DNA of 64,000 nt from Actinomyces massiliensis 4401292. GTDB taxonomy: Bacteria > Actinomycetota > Actinomycetes > Actinomycetales > Actinomycetaceae. A program made the translations under genes and the position numbers. Location: contig NZ_JH711482.1 in NCBI RefSeq assembly GCF_000269805.1, forward strand, positions 396,085-460,084, written 5' to 3'. The notes beneath the pieces were generated by a model, which did not search any database, was not told the origin of the DNA, and worked only from the letters and a program-made list of their open reading frames with translations. Position 1 is the stretch's first letter, and every line of letters begins with the position of its first letter. Of the stretch, positions 25,165-32,774 are shown in pieces.

Positions 25165-25375
25165 AGAGCGGCCTGAGATCCTGATAGCCGCTGGTCGGGT
25201 CTGCCACCTCATTCCCATTCCGCACGCCGCCCCTAGTTCTGGTCGTCTCATCAAGCGGAAACATCTGGCCAACACGAGACTGGGAGTTCTAGCCTGCTGC
25301 TCGGATACTTTCACGTGGTTGAATCCCACGCTGGAAAGAACCACTCTGAACCGCCCTGATCATGTGGAGAACCTC
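25165..25375. other. intergenic region upstream of the sulfur-module leader peptide
   Basis: No coding sequence supported. It should hold the promoter of the leader peptide/yeeE transcript; AT-richer stretches occur around 25300-25345 but no convincing -35/-10 pair could be fixed. Confidence 0.35.
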
Positions 25376-25471
25376 ATGAGCTCTAAGCCGCGCACCACGT
25401 TCCTTCGCGCCTCCCGCGGAGCTGCGTGTTGTATGCGCCGCTTAATCCAGAGGCAGTCTCAGAAGCACTGA
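25376..25471 (+). CDS. putative cysteine-responsive leader peptide (31 aa)
   Basis: A 31-codon frame starts with ATG at 25376, placed six bases after a strong GGAG (25366-25369), and ends TGA at 25471. It begins MSSKPRTTFLRASRG and has tandem cysteine codons TGT-TGT (25427-25432), followed by Met and an Arg-rich tail (RRLIQ). Short peptides of this kind, with adjacent Cys codons ahead of sulfur genes, act as cysteine attenuators in actinobacteria; ribosome stalling at Cys codons when cysteinyl-tRNA is scarce alters mRNA folding. Here the next genes are yeeE/yedE and tusA, which fits. The bases right after the Cys codons can pair with 25496-25506. Regulation is inferred. Confidence 0.65.
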   Translation: MSSKPRTTFLRASRGAACCMRRLIQRQSQKH

Positions 25472-25506
25472 GGCCGAAAGGCATCCGCACACCCTCTGCC
25501 TCCTGG
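25447..25506 (+). promoter_or_regulatory. putative attenuator hairpin overlapping the leader peptide
   Basis: CCAGAGGCAG (25447-25456, codons 25-28 of the leader peptide) pairs with CTGCCTCCTGG (25496-25506) with a single bulged base. A second small hairpin (GCGCA/TGCGC) follows at about 25514-25527. A ribosome stalled at the Cys codons, 15 bases before the first arm, would cover or free this pairing. The terminator/antiterminator logic is not proven by sequence alone. Confidence 0.4.
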
Positions 25507-25627
25507 CGACCGGCGCAATGGTGCGCATTCGGTCACGCATCTCAACCAACCGCTCCATGCTCGTCCACGGGCGAGGCGGTGCATGTGCTCTTACGCCACA
25601 TGGTGTCGCCCAGCCCTGCCCAAAGAC

Positions 25628-25716
25628 ATGAGACATGCCATGAGACATGCCCGGCGTCAGCCGAGTGCTCAGTCGTTCGGGCCCACATGGACGTGAATGG
25701 ACGTGAATGGGCGTGG
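25628..25716. repeat. short direct repeats in the yeeE leader
   Basis: Two perfect copies of ATGAGACATGCC (25628-25639, 25640-25651), then two perfect and one imperfect copy of ATGGACGTGA (25687-25696, 25697-25706, 25707-25716). They lie in the long untranslated leader between the cysteine peptide and yeeE. Confidence 0.7.
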
Positions 25717-25754
25717 CCAGCTATAGGCCATCACGACTTCGAACAGGACCATTC

Positions 25755-26915
25755 ATGCTCATCACCGGACTCATCATCGGGGCTGTTCTCGGCCTCGTTC
25801 TTCAGCGCGGGCGCTTCTGCATCACAGGGGCTTTCCGGGACCTATGGGTCTCGCATTCTTCGCGTTGGTTCACCGCTTTCCTGCTCGCGATCACGATTCA
25901 GGCTCTAGGCGTCTCTCTCCTGACATTCCTGGGCGTCATCGCGCCCGAAGCCCCGAAACTATCAGTCATCGCCACAGTGCTCGGCTCGTTCTTGTTCGGG
26001 GTCGGAATCGTGCTGGCGGGCGGGTGCGCGACCGGCACTTACTACCGCGCAGGCGAAGGACTCGTCGGCTCCTGGTTCGCCCTAGTCGCCTACGCCTTGT
26101 TCGCAGCCGCAGCGAAGACCGGCTTCCTGTCCCCCGCGACCGCCCGGGTCAAAGGCCTGTGGACTACCGGGATGACGACGATTTCCGCCACCATCGGGCT
26201 GCCCAATTGGGTCGGAGTCGCCGCCCTCTGCATCGTATCGGCCTTTGCGGTGCACCGGCAGATACGCCGCGAGTCGGCCCGGCGACCCGCAGTCCAATTG
26301 CCCGCGCAGCGCACAGGGCTGAATCACCTGCTGTTCGAATACGCATGGAACCCCCTGGCCACAGGGGCCATCGTCGGTGTTATTGCGATCATCGCCTGGC
26401 CCCTGTCCTGGGCGAGCGGACGACCCGACGGACTGGGTATCACCACTCCCTCGGCCAACCTCGTCAGTGTTCTCGTCACCGGCGACTGGTCGCGCCTGGA
26501 CTGGGGCGTCCTGCTGGTCGTGGGAATCATGCTCGGCTCGTATGCGGCGGCCAGAGCCTCTGGCGAGTTCCGCGTGCGGGTGCCCTCCGCCTTGGTGATC
26601 CAACGCGCCATCGTCGGCGGCGCCCTCATGGGCGTCGGAGCGGCGTGGGCGGGAGGCTGCTCGATCGGCAACGCCTTGGTCCAGACCTCCCTGTTGTCCT
26701 GGCAGGGCTGGATCGCACTCGTCTTCCAGATTCTCGGCGTCGGAGCGGCCGCCTGGGCGACCCTCATCCGACCTCGTGAGCAGCGCCGCCGGGCCAGAGC
26801 CGCTCAGGCCACTGCGGAAACTGCGGAATACGAGCCCGCAGCCCCGTCCGTCTCCGAAGGAGCGGCGCCCGAGATGGCCGTGCAGCACGCGCCGACGCCA
26901 TCCCCTGCGCGCTGA
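25755..26915 (+). CDS. yeeE: YeeE/YedE family sulfur-compound (thiosulfate) transporter
   Basis: Integral membrane protein of about 386 aa with roughly ten helices. It has the family's internally repeated cysteine signatures VLQRGRFCITGAFRD, VLAGGCATGTYYRAGEG and the second-half AAWAGGCSIGNALVQ. Characterised YeeE proteins pass thiosulfate along conserved cysteines into the cell and work with a TusA-like partner. That partner is encoded 75 bases downstream. ATG at 25755 follows AGGA and gives MLITGLIIGAVLG, the normal first helix; the frame is open to 25707 within direct repeats. The last 60 residues are a charged, Ala/Pro-rich cytoplasmic tail. Confidence 0.9.
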   Translation: MLITGLIIGAVLGLVLQRGRFCITGAFRDLWVSHSSRWFTAFLLAITIQALGVSLLTFLGVIAPEAPKLSVIATVLGSFLFGVGIVLAGGCATGTYYRAGEGLVGSWFALVAYALFAAAAKTGFLSPATARVKGLWTTGMTTISATIGLPNWVGVAALCIVSAFAVHRQIRRESARRPAVQLPAQRTGLNHLLFEYAWNPLATGAIVGVIAIIAWPLSWASGRPDGLGITTPSANLVSVLVTGDWSRLDWGVLLVVGIMLGSYAAARASGEFRVRVPSALVIQRAIVGGALMGVGAAWAGGCSIGNALVQTSLLSWQGWIALVFQILGVGAAAWATLIRPREQRRRARAAQATAETAEYEPAAPSVSEGAAPEMAVQHAPTPSPAR

Positions 26916-26990
26916 CCATTCCGCCGTCATCCCGACACCTATCCGCCCGAATCCGTGCGAATCCTTGCGAATCCCCACAAAGGAGCCATC

Positions 26991-27212
26991 ATGCGAACCG
27001 TTTTGCAGACTGAAGGGCTTGTCTGCCCGTTCCCCGTCGTCGAGGCCGAGGAGGCGATGGCCGACCTGTCCGACGGCGATGAACTCGTCATCGGCTTCGA
27101 CTGCACCCAAGGCACCCAGTCACTGCCGGCCTGGGCCGCCGACAACGGCTACACGGTTACCGAGTTCATCAAGACCGGCGACGCCAGTTGGTCCATCACC
27201 GTGCAGAAATAA
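26991..27212 (+). CDS. tusA: TusA-family sulfur carrier protein
   Basis: A 73-aa cytoplasmic sulfur carrier. The persulfide-forming motif CPFPVVEAEEAM (CPxP at residues 12-15) opens the domain, followed by DLSDGDELVIGFDC and the C-terminal strand. ATG at 26991 is preceded by AAAGGAG at the right distance, so the longer frame is not used. In this setting it probably accepts sulfur delivered by the YeeE transporter. Just upstream (26949-26978) are three copies of CGAATCC at 10-base spacing. Confidence 0.9.
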   Translation: MRTVLQTEGLVCPFPVVEAEEAMADLSDGDELVIGFDCTQGTQSLPAWAADNGYTVTEFIKTGDASWSITVQK

Positions 27213-27247
27213 CGCAACCAGTCGCGCAACCGCATACGGTTATCCCT

Positions 27248-28228
27248 ATGGAACACAGGAGGCTCGGCCGTAGCGGGCTGCGGGTGTCATCAGTGGGACT
27301 CGGCACGATGACCTGGGGGCGGGACACCGACGAGCTCGAGGCGAAGGAGCAGCTGGACGTCTTCCTCGACGCAGGCGGCACTCTTCTCGACACCGCCGCC
27401 TCGTACTGCGAGGGAGCCTCCGAGGAGGTGATCGGCGGGCTGTTGGCCGAACACGTCGACCGGCGCGATCTGGTCCTCGTCTCGAAGGCCGGGGTACGCA
27501 CCTGGCGGACCGGAGCTCGCGGTACGGTCGCGGACGCCTCGCGCGGCACATTGCTGGATACTCTCGACGACTCCCTGATACGCCTGGGCACCGATCATCT
27601 CGACCTGTGGCTCGTCCAGATCCCCGATCCCACCACTCCGCTGGAGGAGACCGTCGATGCGCTGAGCATCGCGGTGTCCACCGGTCGCGCTCGTTACGTG
27701 GGACTGTCGAACCATCCGACCTGGGCATCGGTGCACGCCGCGGACCTGCTGGTTCCGGGCGCAGCCGGACCGGGGCTGGCCGCCGTTGAGGTGGAGCACT
27801 CCCTGTTGTGCCGCGGCATCGAGCGCGAGCTCATCCCTGCGGCCCACGCACTCGGCTTCGGCGTGCTCGGTTACGCCCCGCTGGGGCGCGGAGTCCTCAC
27901 AGGCCGTTATCGGGCCACGACTCCCCCGGACTCGCGCGGCGCGTCACCGCACTTGAGGTCATATGTCGCGCCTTATCTGGGTGAGCCCCATGTCGGCGTG
28001 GTGGAGGCGGTGGCCACAGCCGCGGCAGGACTGGACCGCAAGCCCGTGGAGGTGGCCCTGGCGTGGGCGCGGGACGCCCCGGGCATCGCAGCAGCGATCG
28101 TGGGCGCGCGCACGCCCTCTCAGCTGCGCGGCGCCCTGGCGAGCGAGGACCTCGTGCTGCCCGTGCAGATTCGTCATGCTCTGGATGAGATTACGGCGGT
28201 CAAAATGGGCTATCCCGAGCGCTTCTGA
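27248..28228 (+). CDS. aldo/keto reductase
   Basis: NADPH-dependent oxidoreductase with a TIM-barrel fold, 326 aa. N-terminal HRRLGRSGLRVSSVGLGTMTWG; catalytic Asp-Tyr pair in LLDTAASYCEG (Asp and Tyr four residues apart), Lys in LVLVSKAGV, then HLDLWLVQIPD with Gln in place of the usual His. VGLSNHP and AAIVGARTPSQL mark the cofactor end. The His-to-Gln change occurs in several subfamilies. ATG at 27248 gives a canonical start; no clear Shine-Dalgarno is seen. It follows tusA by 35 bases on the same strand, but a sulfur-related role is not evident. Confidence 0.88.
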   Translation: MEHRRLGRSGLRVSSVGLGTMTWGRDTDELEAKEQLDVFLDAGGTLLDTAASYCEGASEEVIGGLLAEHVDRRDLVLVSKAGVRTWRTGARGTVADASRGTLLDTLDDSLIRLGTDHLDLWLVQIPDPTTPLEETVDALSIAVSTGRARYVGLSNHPTWASVHAADLLVPGAAGPGLAAVEVEHSLLCRGIERELIPAAHALGFGVLGYAPLGRGVLTGRYRATTPPDSRGASPHLRSYVAPYLGEPHVGVVEAVATAAAGLDRKPVEVALAWARDAPGIAAAIVGARTPSQLRGALASEDLVLPVQIRHALDEITAVKMGYPERF

Positions 28229-28259
28229 GTCTGAGTACGCCGATTCAGGATTCAGGCAG

Positions 28260-29018
28260 TCAGCCCCACACCATGGCAACGCGCCGACCCTCCAGATCAT
28301 GGACGGGAACCTCCATGCCGAAGACCCTGCTGAGGCACTCCTTGGTCATCGTCTCCTCAGGGGTTCCCTGAACGACCACCGCGCCATCGCGCAGAGCGAC
28401 GATGCGGTCCGCCCAGGCGGCGGCCATGTTGATGTCATGCATGACGACGACCACCGTGCGACCCAGCTCGTGGGCGGCGGCCCGCAGGCGTCGCATCATC
28501 GTCACCGAGTGAACCATGTCCAGATTGTTGAGGGGCTCATCCAGCAGCATATAAGGCGTCTCCTGGGCGAGCACCATGGCAACGAACGCCCGTTGGCGCT
28601 GGCCCCCGGACATCTGGTCGAGATAACGGCCGGCCAGGTCGTTCAGGTCCATCCATGCCAAGGTCTTCTCGACGACGGCGTCATCATGCTCGGTAGGGCG
28701 TCCATGGTTGTGGGGGTAACGGCCGAAGGAGACCAGGTCGCGCACTGTCAGGCGCACCAGCATGTGATTGTCCTGCTTGAGGACGCACAGGACCTTGGCG
28801 AGCTCGTCGCTCGGTGTCGTGGCGACATTCAGCCCACCGACTTCCACTGTGCCCGCATCCGCTCCCAGCAGGCGCGCCATGACTGACAGGAGTGTGGACT
28901 TGCCCGCGCCGTTGGCCCCCACGAGCCCGATGAGCTCACCATCGGGGAGGTCGAGGTCGACATCGCTCAGGACGGGCCATTGCCCATAAGACTTGGTGAG
29001 TCCGCTGACATGGATCAT
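28260..29018 (-). CDS. iron-siderophore ABC transporter, ATP-binding subunit
   Basis: FecE/FepC-type ATPase of 252 aa. Walker A GANGAGKST, Q-loop LKQDNHMLVRLTV, signature MSGGQRQRAFVAMVLAQ, Walker B YMLLDEPLNNLD and H-loop VVVMHDINMAAAW. It overlaps the permease stop by four bases and is the last gene of a four-gene operon behind a DtxR-type iron box. It powers uptake of Fe-siderophore or related Fe chelates through the two FecCD permeases. Confidence 0.93.
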   Translation of the reverse strand: MIHVSGLTKSYGQWPVLSDVDLDLPDGELIGLVGANGAGKSTLLSVMARLLGADAGTVEVGGLNVATTPSDELAKVLCVLKQDNHMLVRLTVRDLVSFGRYPHNHGRPTEHDDAVVEKTLAWMDLNDLAGRYLDQMSGGQRQRAFVAMVLAQETPYMLLDEPLNNLDMVHSVTMMRRLRAAAHELGRTVVVVMHDINMAAAWADRIVALRDGAVVVQGTPEETMTKECLSRVFGMEVPVHDLEGRRVAMVWG

Positions 29019-30067
29019 GAGCGCCTCCCGGAGCTGATGAGCAGAACAATGAGGGTGAGCCCGCCGAGGAATTCCACAACGACAGACAGGACGGCGTTAT
29101 TGCCCAGCAGCTGGGTCAAAATCGTCTGACCGGCCACAAGCACGAACATGGCCACGAGCGCCGCCATGGGAACGGTCACGACATGACGATTAGTACCGGA
29201 GATCCAATAAGCCAGGTGGGCGACGAGCAGCCCCAGAAACATGATGGGTCCTACCAGAGCCGTGGAGACCGAGACCAGGACGGCCACCATCGCCACCACT
29301 CGTCTCGATAAACGGCGGTGATCCACTCCTAGAGCGGTGGCGACGTCCGGGCCCAGGCTCACGACATCGAGCACCCTCAATTCGCGTATTGCCAGGAGCG
29401 AGATGATCGCGGTCACGACAAGGGAGATCACTAGAAGTCTGGGATTGACTGTATTGAAGGAGGCGAAGAGTCGATCCTGAAGCACCAGATAGGAGTTGGG
29501 ATCGAGCAGGCGCTGGATGAAAGTTGTTCCTGAGCGCAGGAAGGTGCCCAGCACAATGCCCAGGAGCACAAGCGTGGTCACTGAGCGCCGTCCGCGCAGC
29601 ACCAGCCCCATGAGCGCCAGAGCCACACCGATCATGACCGCCATTGTCAGGCCGAAAACGGTGAGGTCCGACAGAGCGACCATCCCGGATGCTCTGAATA
29701 GGATGAGAAGCACTGCTTGTATCAGGGAATACAGGGAGTCGAGGCCGAGAACCGACGGGGTCAGGATCCGGTTGCCGGCGATCGTCTGGAATATGACAGT
29801 GGATACTCCGCTCGCCCAGCCCACGCACAGGAGAGCGCCGAGCTTGGGCAGGCGGAAAGGAAGCACCCGGATGGGATGACGCGCGCCTATCACCATGAAG
29901 ACCGCGCAGGCGAGAACCAGGAGGAGCGCGACCAGCAGGAGACGCATGAGGGCGCCCCGATTCTCAATGCGGCGACGGCGTGAAAGGCGGGACTTATCAT
30001 CCGCCTGCGCTTCCCCGTGGGAATCCGCGATGGTGAGAGCACCGGAGCCCTTGAAGGAGTCAGCCAC
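29015..30067 (-). CDS. iron-siderophore ABC transporter permease (FecCD family), second subunit
   Basis: A 350-aa FecCD/BtuC-type permease with about nine hydrophobic helices after a charged 35-residue N-terminus. Family motifs: IRVLPFRLPKLGALLCVGWASGVS with ILTPSVLGLDSLYSL, and SLGPDVATALGVDHRRLSR before VGPIMFLGLLVAHLAYWI, the ATPase-contact region. It starts eight bases inside the upstream permease gene. Confidence 0.92.
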   Translation of the reverse strand: MADSFKGSGALTIADSHGEAQADDKSRLSRRRRIENRGALMRLLLVALLLVLACAVFMVIGARHPIRVLPFRLPKLGALLCVGWASGVSTVIFQTIAGNRILTPSVLGLDSLYSLIQAVLLILFRASGMVALSDLTVFGLTMAVMIGVALALMGLVLRGRRSVTTLVLLGIVLGTFLRSGTTFIQRLLDPNSYLVLQDRLFASFNTVNPRLLVISLVVTAIISLLAIRELRVLDVVSLGPDVATALGVDHRRLSRRVVAMVAVLVSVSTALVGPIMFLGLLVAHLAYWISGTNRHVVTVPMAALVAMFVLVAGQTILTQLLGNNAVLSVVVEFLGGLTLIVLLISSGRRS

Positions 30068-31136
30068 GGTCCACTCCCCGCAGGATGAGAACGATGAAGA
30101 TGCCTGAACCGATGAGCCCTATGACAACCGCAAGCGGAACCTCATAGGGGTACCGCACTAGGCGTCCGATGATGTCGCAGCCCAGCGTCAGCCCAGCGCC
30201 GCCGACGGCGATGACCGGCAGGCTTCGGCGCAGGTTGTCCCCCGCCAGTCGGGAGACGACATTGGGCACGACCAACCCGAGGAAGGGCAGGACTCCGACC
30301 ACGACAACGCTGACAGCGGTCATGATGGCGGCGGTCATGATGGCCAGGTTGACGGTGCCGCGGTAGTTGAGGCCGAGGCTGGTGGCGGCGTCCTCGCCCA
30401 GACTCGCCACCGTGAGGCGATCCGCGGCCAGATACAGCAGAAGAGCGAGAAAGGCGACCACCCAGAGCAGCTCATAGCGCCCCGCCAGAATATGGGACAG
30501 GTCCCCTGCGGTCCATGAGCCGAGGGATTGCAGCAGGTCGTAGCGCCAGGCGACGAATGTGGTTCCCGCCTCGACGACGCCTCCGAGCATGAGGCCGATG
30601 AGCGGTACCGTGACATCGGTGGACGTGCGTTGGGAGGGCAGAAGATGCAGCAGCCACAAGAAGATCCCGGAACCGGCAAGGGCGCAGACGGAGGCCACGA
30701 TCATCTTGCCCATGACGCTCATGCCCGGAGCCGCCAGACCGACTAGCAGCAGCCCGGCGAGAGCGAACTGGCTGGTGCCTGCGGTGGTTGGAGAGACGAA
30801 GCGATTCCGTACGCTCATCTGCATGACGGCTCCGGCCACCGCAATTCCGGTTCCCGATAGTACTGCGGCCAGAGTTCGTGGCAGGCGCGAGATCATGAAG
30901 AGGTGCAGGGACTCCCCTCCTGACCCACCGCTCAGAAGATCACCGAGGTGGAAATCAGCCACGCCCACGCATATCGACACCAGGCAGAGGACAAGTAGAA
31001 GCCCAATCCCGAGCAGCACAAGAAACCGCGGCTTTGAACTGCGTCTGGAGATCGAAACGACGGTCTCGCGATTCTCCTCACCAGTGCTGGCGGAATGATC
31101 CGAGTCTTGTGCGGCCCGTGTCAGGCCGTGAGTCAT
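30060..31136 (-). CDS. iron-siderophore ABC transporter permease (FecCD family), first subunit
   Basis: A 358-aa FecCD/BtuC-type permease. Signatures: ISRLPRTLAAVLSGTGIAVAGAVMQ, the region FVSPTTAGTSQFALAGLLL, SLGEDAATSLGLNYR and LPFLGLVVPNVVSRLAGD. About nine helices follow a polar N-terminus. Together with the next permease it forms a heterodimeric channel; both overlap their neighbours by a few bases, indicating one transcript. Confidence 0.92.
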   Translation of the reverse strand: MTHGLTRAAQDSDHSASTGEENRETVVSISRRSSKPRFLVLLGIGLLLVLCLVSICVGVADFHLGDLLSGGSGGESLHLFMISRLPRTLAAVLSGTGIAVAGAVMQMSVRNRFVSPTTAGTSQFALAGLLLVGLAAPGMSVMGKMIVASVCALAGSGIFLWLLHLLPSQRTSTDVTVPLIGLMLGGVVEAGTTFVAWRYDLLQSLGSWTAGDLSHILAGRYELLWVVAFLALLLYLAADRLTVASLGEDAATSLGLNYRGTVNLAIMTAAIMTAVSVVVVGVLPFLGLVVPNVVSRLAGDNLRRSLPVIAVGGAGLTLGCDIIGRLVRYPYEVPLAVVIGLIGSGIFIVLILRGVDRG

Positions 31137-32221
31137 GACGAGAGGTCGTTCTTGATCTCCTCGGCCATCCGAGGACTGGCGGTGAAGCCTTCACCGATAA
31201 TGTACCAGTCGACGCCGTTGACATAGAAGACCTTATTGTTCTTCCAGGCCTTTGTGGCAGTCACAATATCGTTGTTGAGAACCTCTTTGGCCGGCGTGCC
31301 CTCCTGACCGATAGCAGCGCTGCGGTCCAGAACGAAGAGCAGATCGGGATCCGCGTCTCCGATGAACTCGAAGTCGATGGCCTCACCATGGGTAGCGGCC
31401 TCGACATCCTCGACGGCGGGCGTGACACCGAATTCGTCGAAGACGACGTCGAAGCGGGAGCCGGTGCCGAATGCCGTGACCTTGTCACCATTGGTCATAA
31501 GGAAAAGGCCCTTGCCCGCGTCCTTGGCCACCTTCGCGACCTCATCGGCCGCTGTGGTGAACTCAGAAAGCTTGGCTTGAGCATCATCTTTCTTGTTGAA
31601 GATATTTCCGAGGATATCGGCGTAGCTCGTCAGAGTGGCCGTTGCGGTTGCGGACTTCTGCTGGCCCTCACCACCGCCTCCACCGCCTCCACCGCCGCCC
31701 TGCGCCGCGCCGTCGGTGGCGTCGTCGGCCTTGACCGTCATATCGATCGTCGGGAAATTCGCCGACAATGTCTCGTATGCTTTGGAGGTTCTCTTGGCGA
31801 CGATGACAAGATCGGGATCGATATCCGCAATCGCCTCCTCGTCCGGTTCTTTCACGGTACCCACATCTTTGTAGGTATCGCTCTGGAACTCGGAAAGGGA
31901 GTCTGGGTAGGTGGTCGAGGTCTTGGGAACACCCGCGACGGCACTCGACAGATCGAGAGAGGCGATGGAATCAAGGACACCGAGGTCGAGAACGACGACG
32001 CGCTCGGGCGCCTTGTCCAGGGTGAGCTCGCCCTGCGCGTGCTTGATGGTCACGGGGTACCCGACCGAGGATCCAGATGCCGAATCGTCGTTTCCGCCTC
32101 CATCACCGCCACCGGCGCCGTTATTGGACGTGTTGGCGGAGCCGCAGGCGGCCAGAACAGCCACCCCGGCGGCTGAGGCAGTGGTGGCAAGGATCTGCCG
32201 GCGTGAGAGGGAGAGGGACAT
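31133..32221 (-). CDS. iron-siderophore binding lipoprotein with polyglycine insert
   Basis: Substrate-binding protein of the FecB/FepB class, 362 aa. The lipoprotein signal SRRQILATTASAAG leads to the lipobox LAAC. A Gly-rich linker follows, then PERVVVLDLGVLDSIASLD and DIDPDLVIVAKRTSK of the binding fold, and a second lobe with SYADILGNIFNKKDDA and AIDFEFIGDADPDLLFVLDR. A run of ten glycines is encoded at 31670-31699 by a 9-base repeating unit; it is unusual for this family and prone to slippage in multiples of three bases. ATG at 32221 has AGGTG upstream; an in-frame ATG at 32248 is the alternative. Confidence 0.92.
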   Translation of the reverse strand: MSLSLSRRQILATTASAAGVAVLAACGSANTSNNGAGGGDGGGNDDSASGSSVGYPVTIKHAQGELTLDKAPERVVVLDLGVLDSIASLDLSSAVAGVPKTSTTYPDSLSEFQSDTYKDVGTVKEPDEEAIADIDPDLVIVAKRTSKAYETLSANFPTIDMTVKADDATDGAAQGGGGGGGGGGEGQQKSATATATLTSYADILGNIFNKKDDAQAKLSEFTTAADEVAKVAKDAGKGLFLMTNGDKVTAFGTGSRFDVVFDEFGVTPAVEDVEAATHGEAIDFEFIGDADPDLLFVLDRSAAIGQEGTPAKEVLNNDIVTATKAWKNNKVFYVNGVDWYIIGEGFTASPRMAEEIKNDLSS

Positions 32222-32253
32222 GAAGACACCTATCGCAAATCGAGTCATGAGCA

Positions 32254-32272
32254 TGAGGTAAGCCTCGCCTAA
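32254..32272 (-). promoter_or_regulatory. DtxR/IdeR-type iron box
   Basis: The 19-base site reads TTAGGCGAGGCTTACCTCA on the minus strand, matching 16 of 19 positions of the DtxR consensus (TWAGGTWAGSCTWACCTWA). It lies 33 bases upstream of the binding-lipoprotein start and just downstream of a TATGTT -10-like element (32284-32289), a position suited to repression by iron-loaded DtxR/IdeR. Confidence 0.8.
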
Positions 32273-32420
32273 CTCGACTGACCGTAACATAAAAGGGTTC
32301 GGCCAGATAAGCGCCTGAGATGAAGGGCACACTGCGCGCGGAGTTGACAGCCAGTAATAAAAACGGACGGTCGGATATCGTCAGAAGCCCATTCCGACTT
32401 GTACGTGGAGTAAGTGGGCT

Positions 32421-32735
32421 TCAGTCCTCGAAATCATCCTCGTATTCGTCATCGTCGAACTCGCCCTCATCGTCGTATTCGTCATCCTCGTCATAGTCGT
32501 CCTCATCGTCACCCAGATCATCATCCTCATCCCCTTCGGAATCGACGATGTCGAAAGGGAGCTCAATGCCGTAGGCGGTGAACAGGGCGTCGTCATAAGT
32601 GAAGAAAGCATCCTGGAGGGCGTTCTCGGCGGCAACCACAGCCGGCGACTCCTCATCACCGGTGGCGGCCGCGTCCAGGTGCGCCTCGAAGGCGGCAATG
32701 AGTCGGTTGAGCGCGGACCGCGGGTCGTTCGTCAT
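32421..32735 (-). CDS. small acidic protein of unknown function
   Basis: 104 aa. Residues 1-65 are a helical domain (RSALNRLIAAFEAHLDAAA, ALQDAFFTYDDALFTAYGIELPFDIV). The last 35 residues are almost only Asp, Glu, Gly and Tyr (for example GDEDDDLGDDEDDYDEDD). Similar actinobacterial proteins are annotated as hypothetical or primosomal-like; no function is established from sequence. Charge suggests binding to a basic partner or metal ions, which is speculation. It is flanked by intergenic gaps and likely monocistronic. Confidence 0.8.
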   Translation of the reverse strand: MTNDPRSALNRLIAAFEAHLDAAATGDEESPAVVAAENALQDAFFTYDDALFTAYGIELPFDIVDSEGDEDDDLGDDEDDYDEDDEYDDEGEFDDDEYEDDFED

Positions 32736-32774
32736 GGAATCAGACTACCGGCTCGCGGACCGAATGCGCACCGA

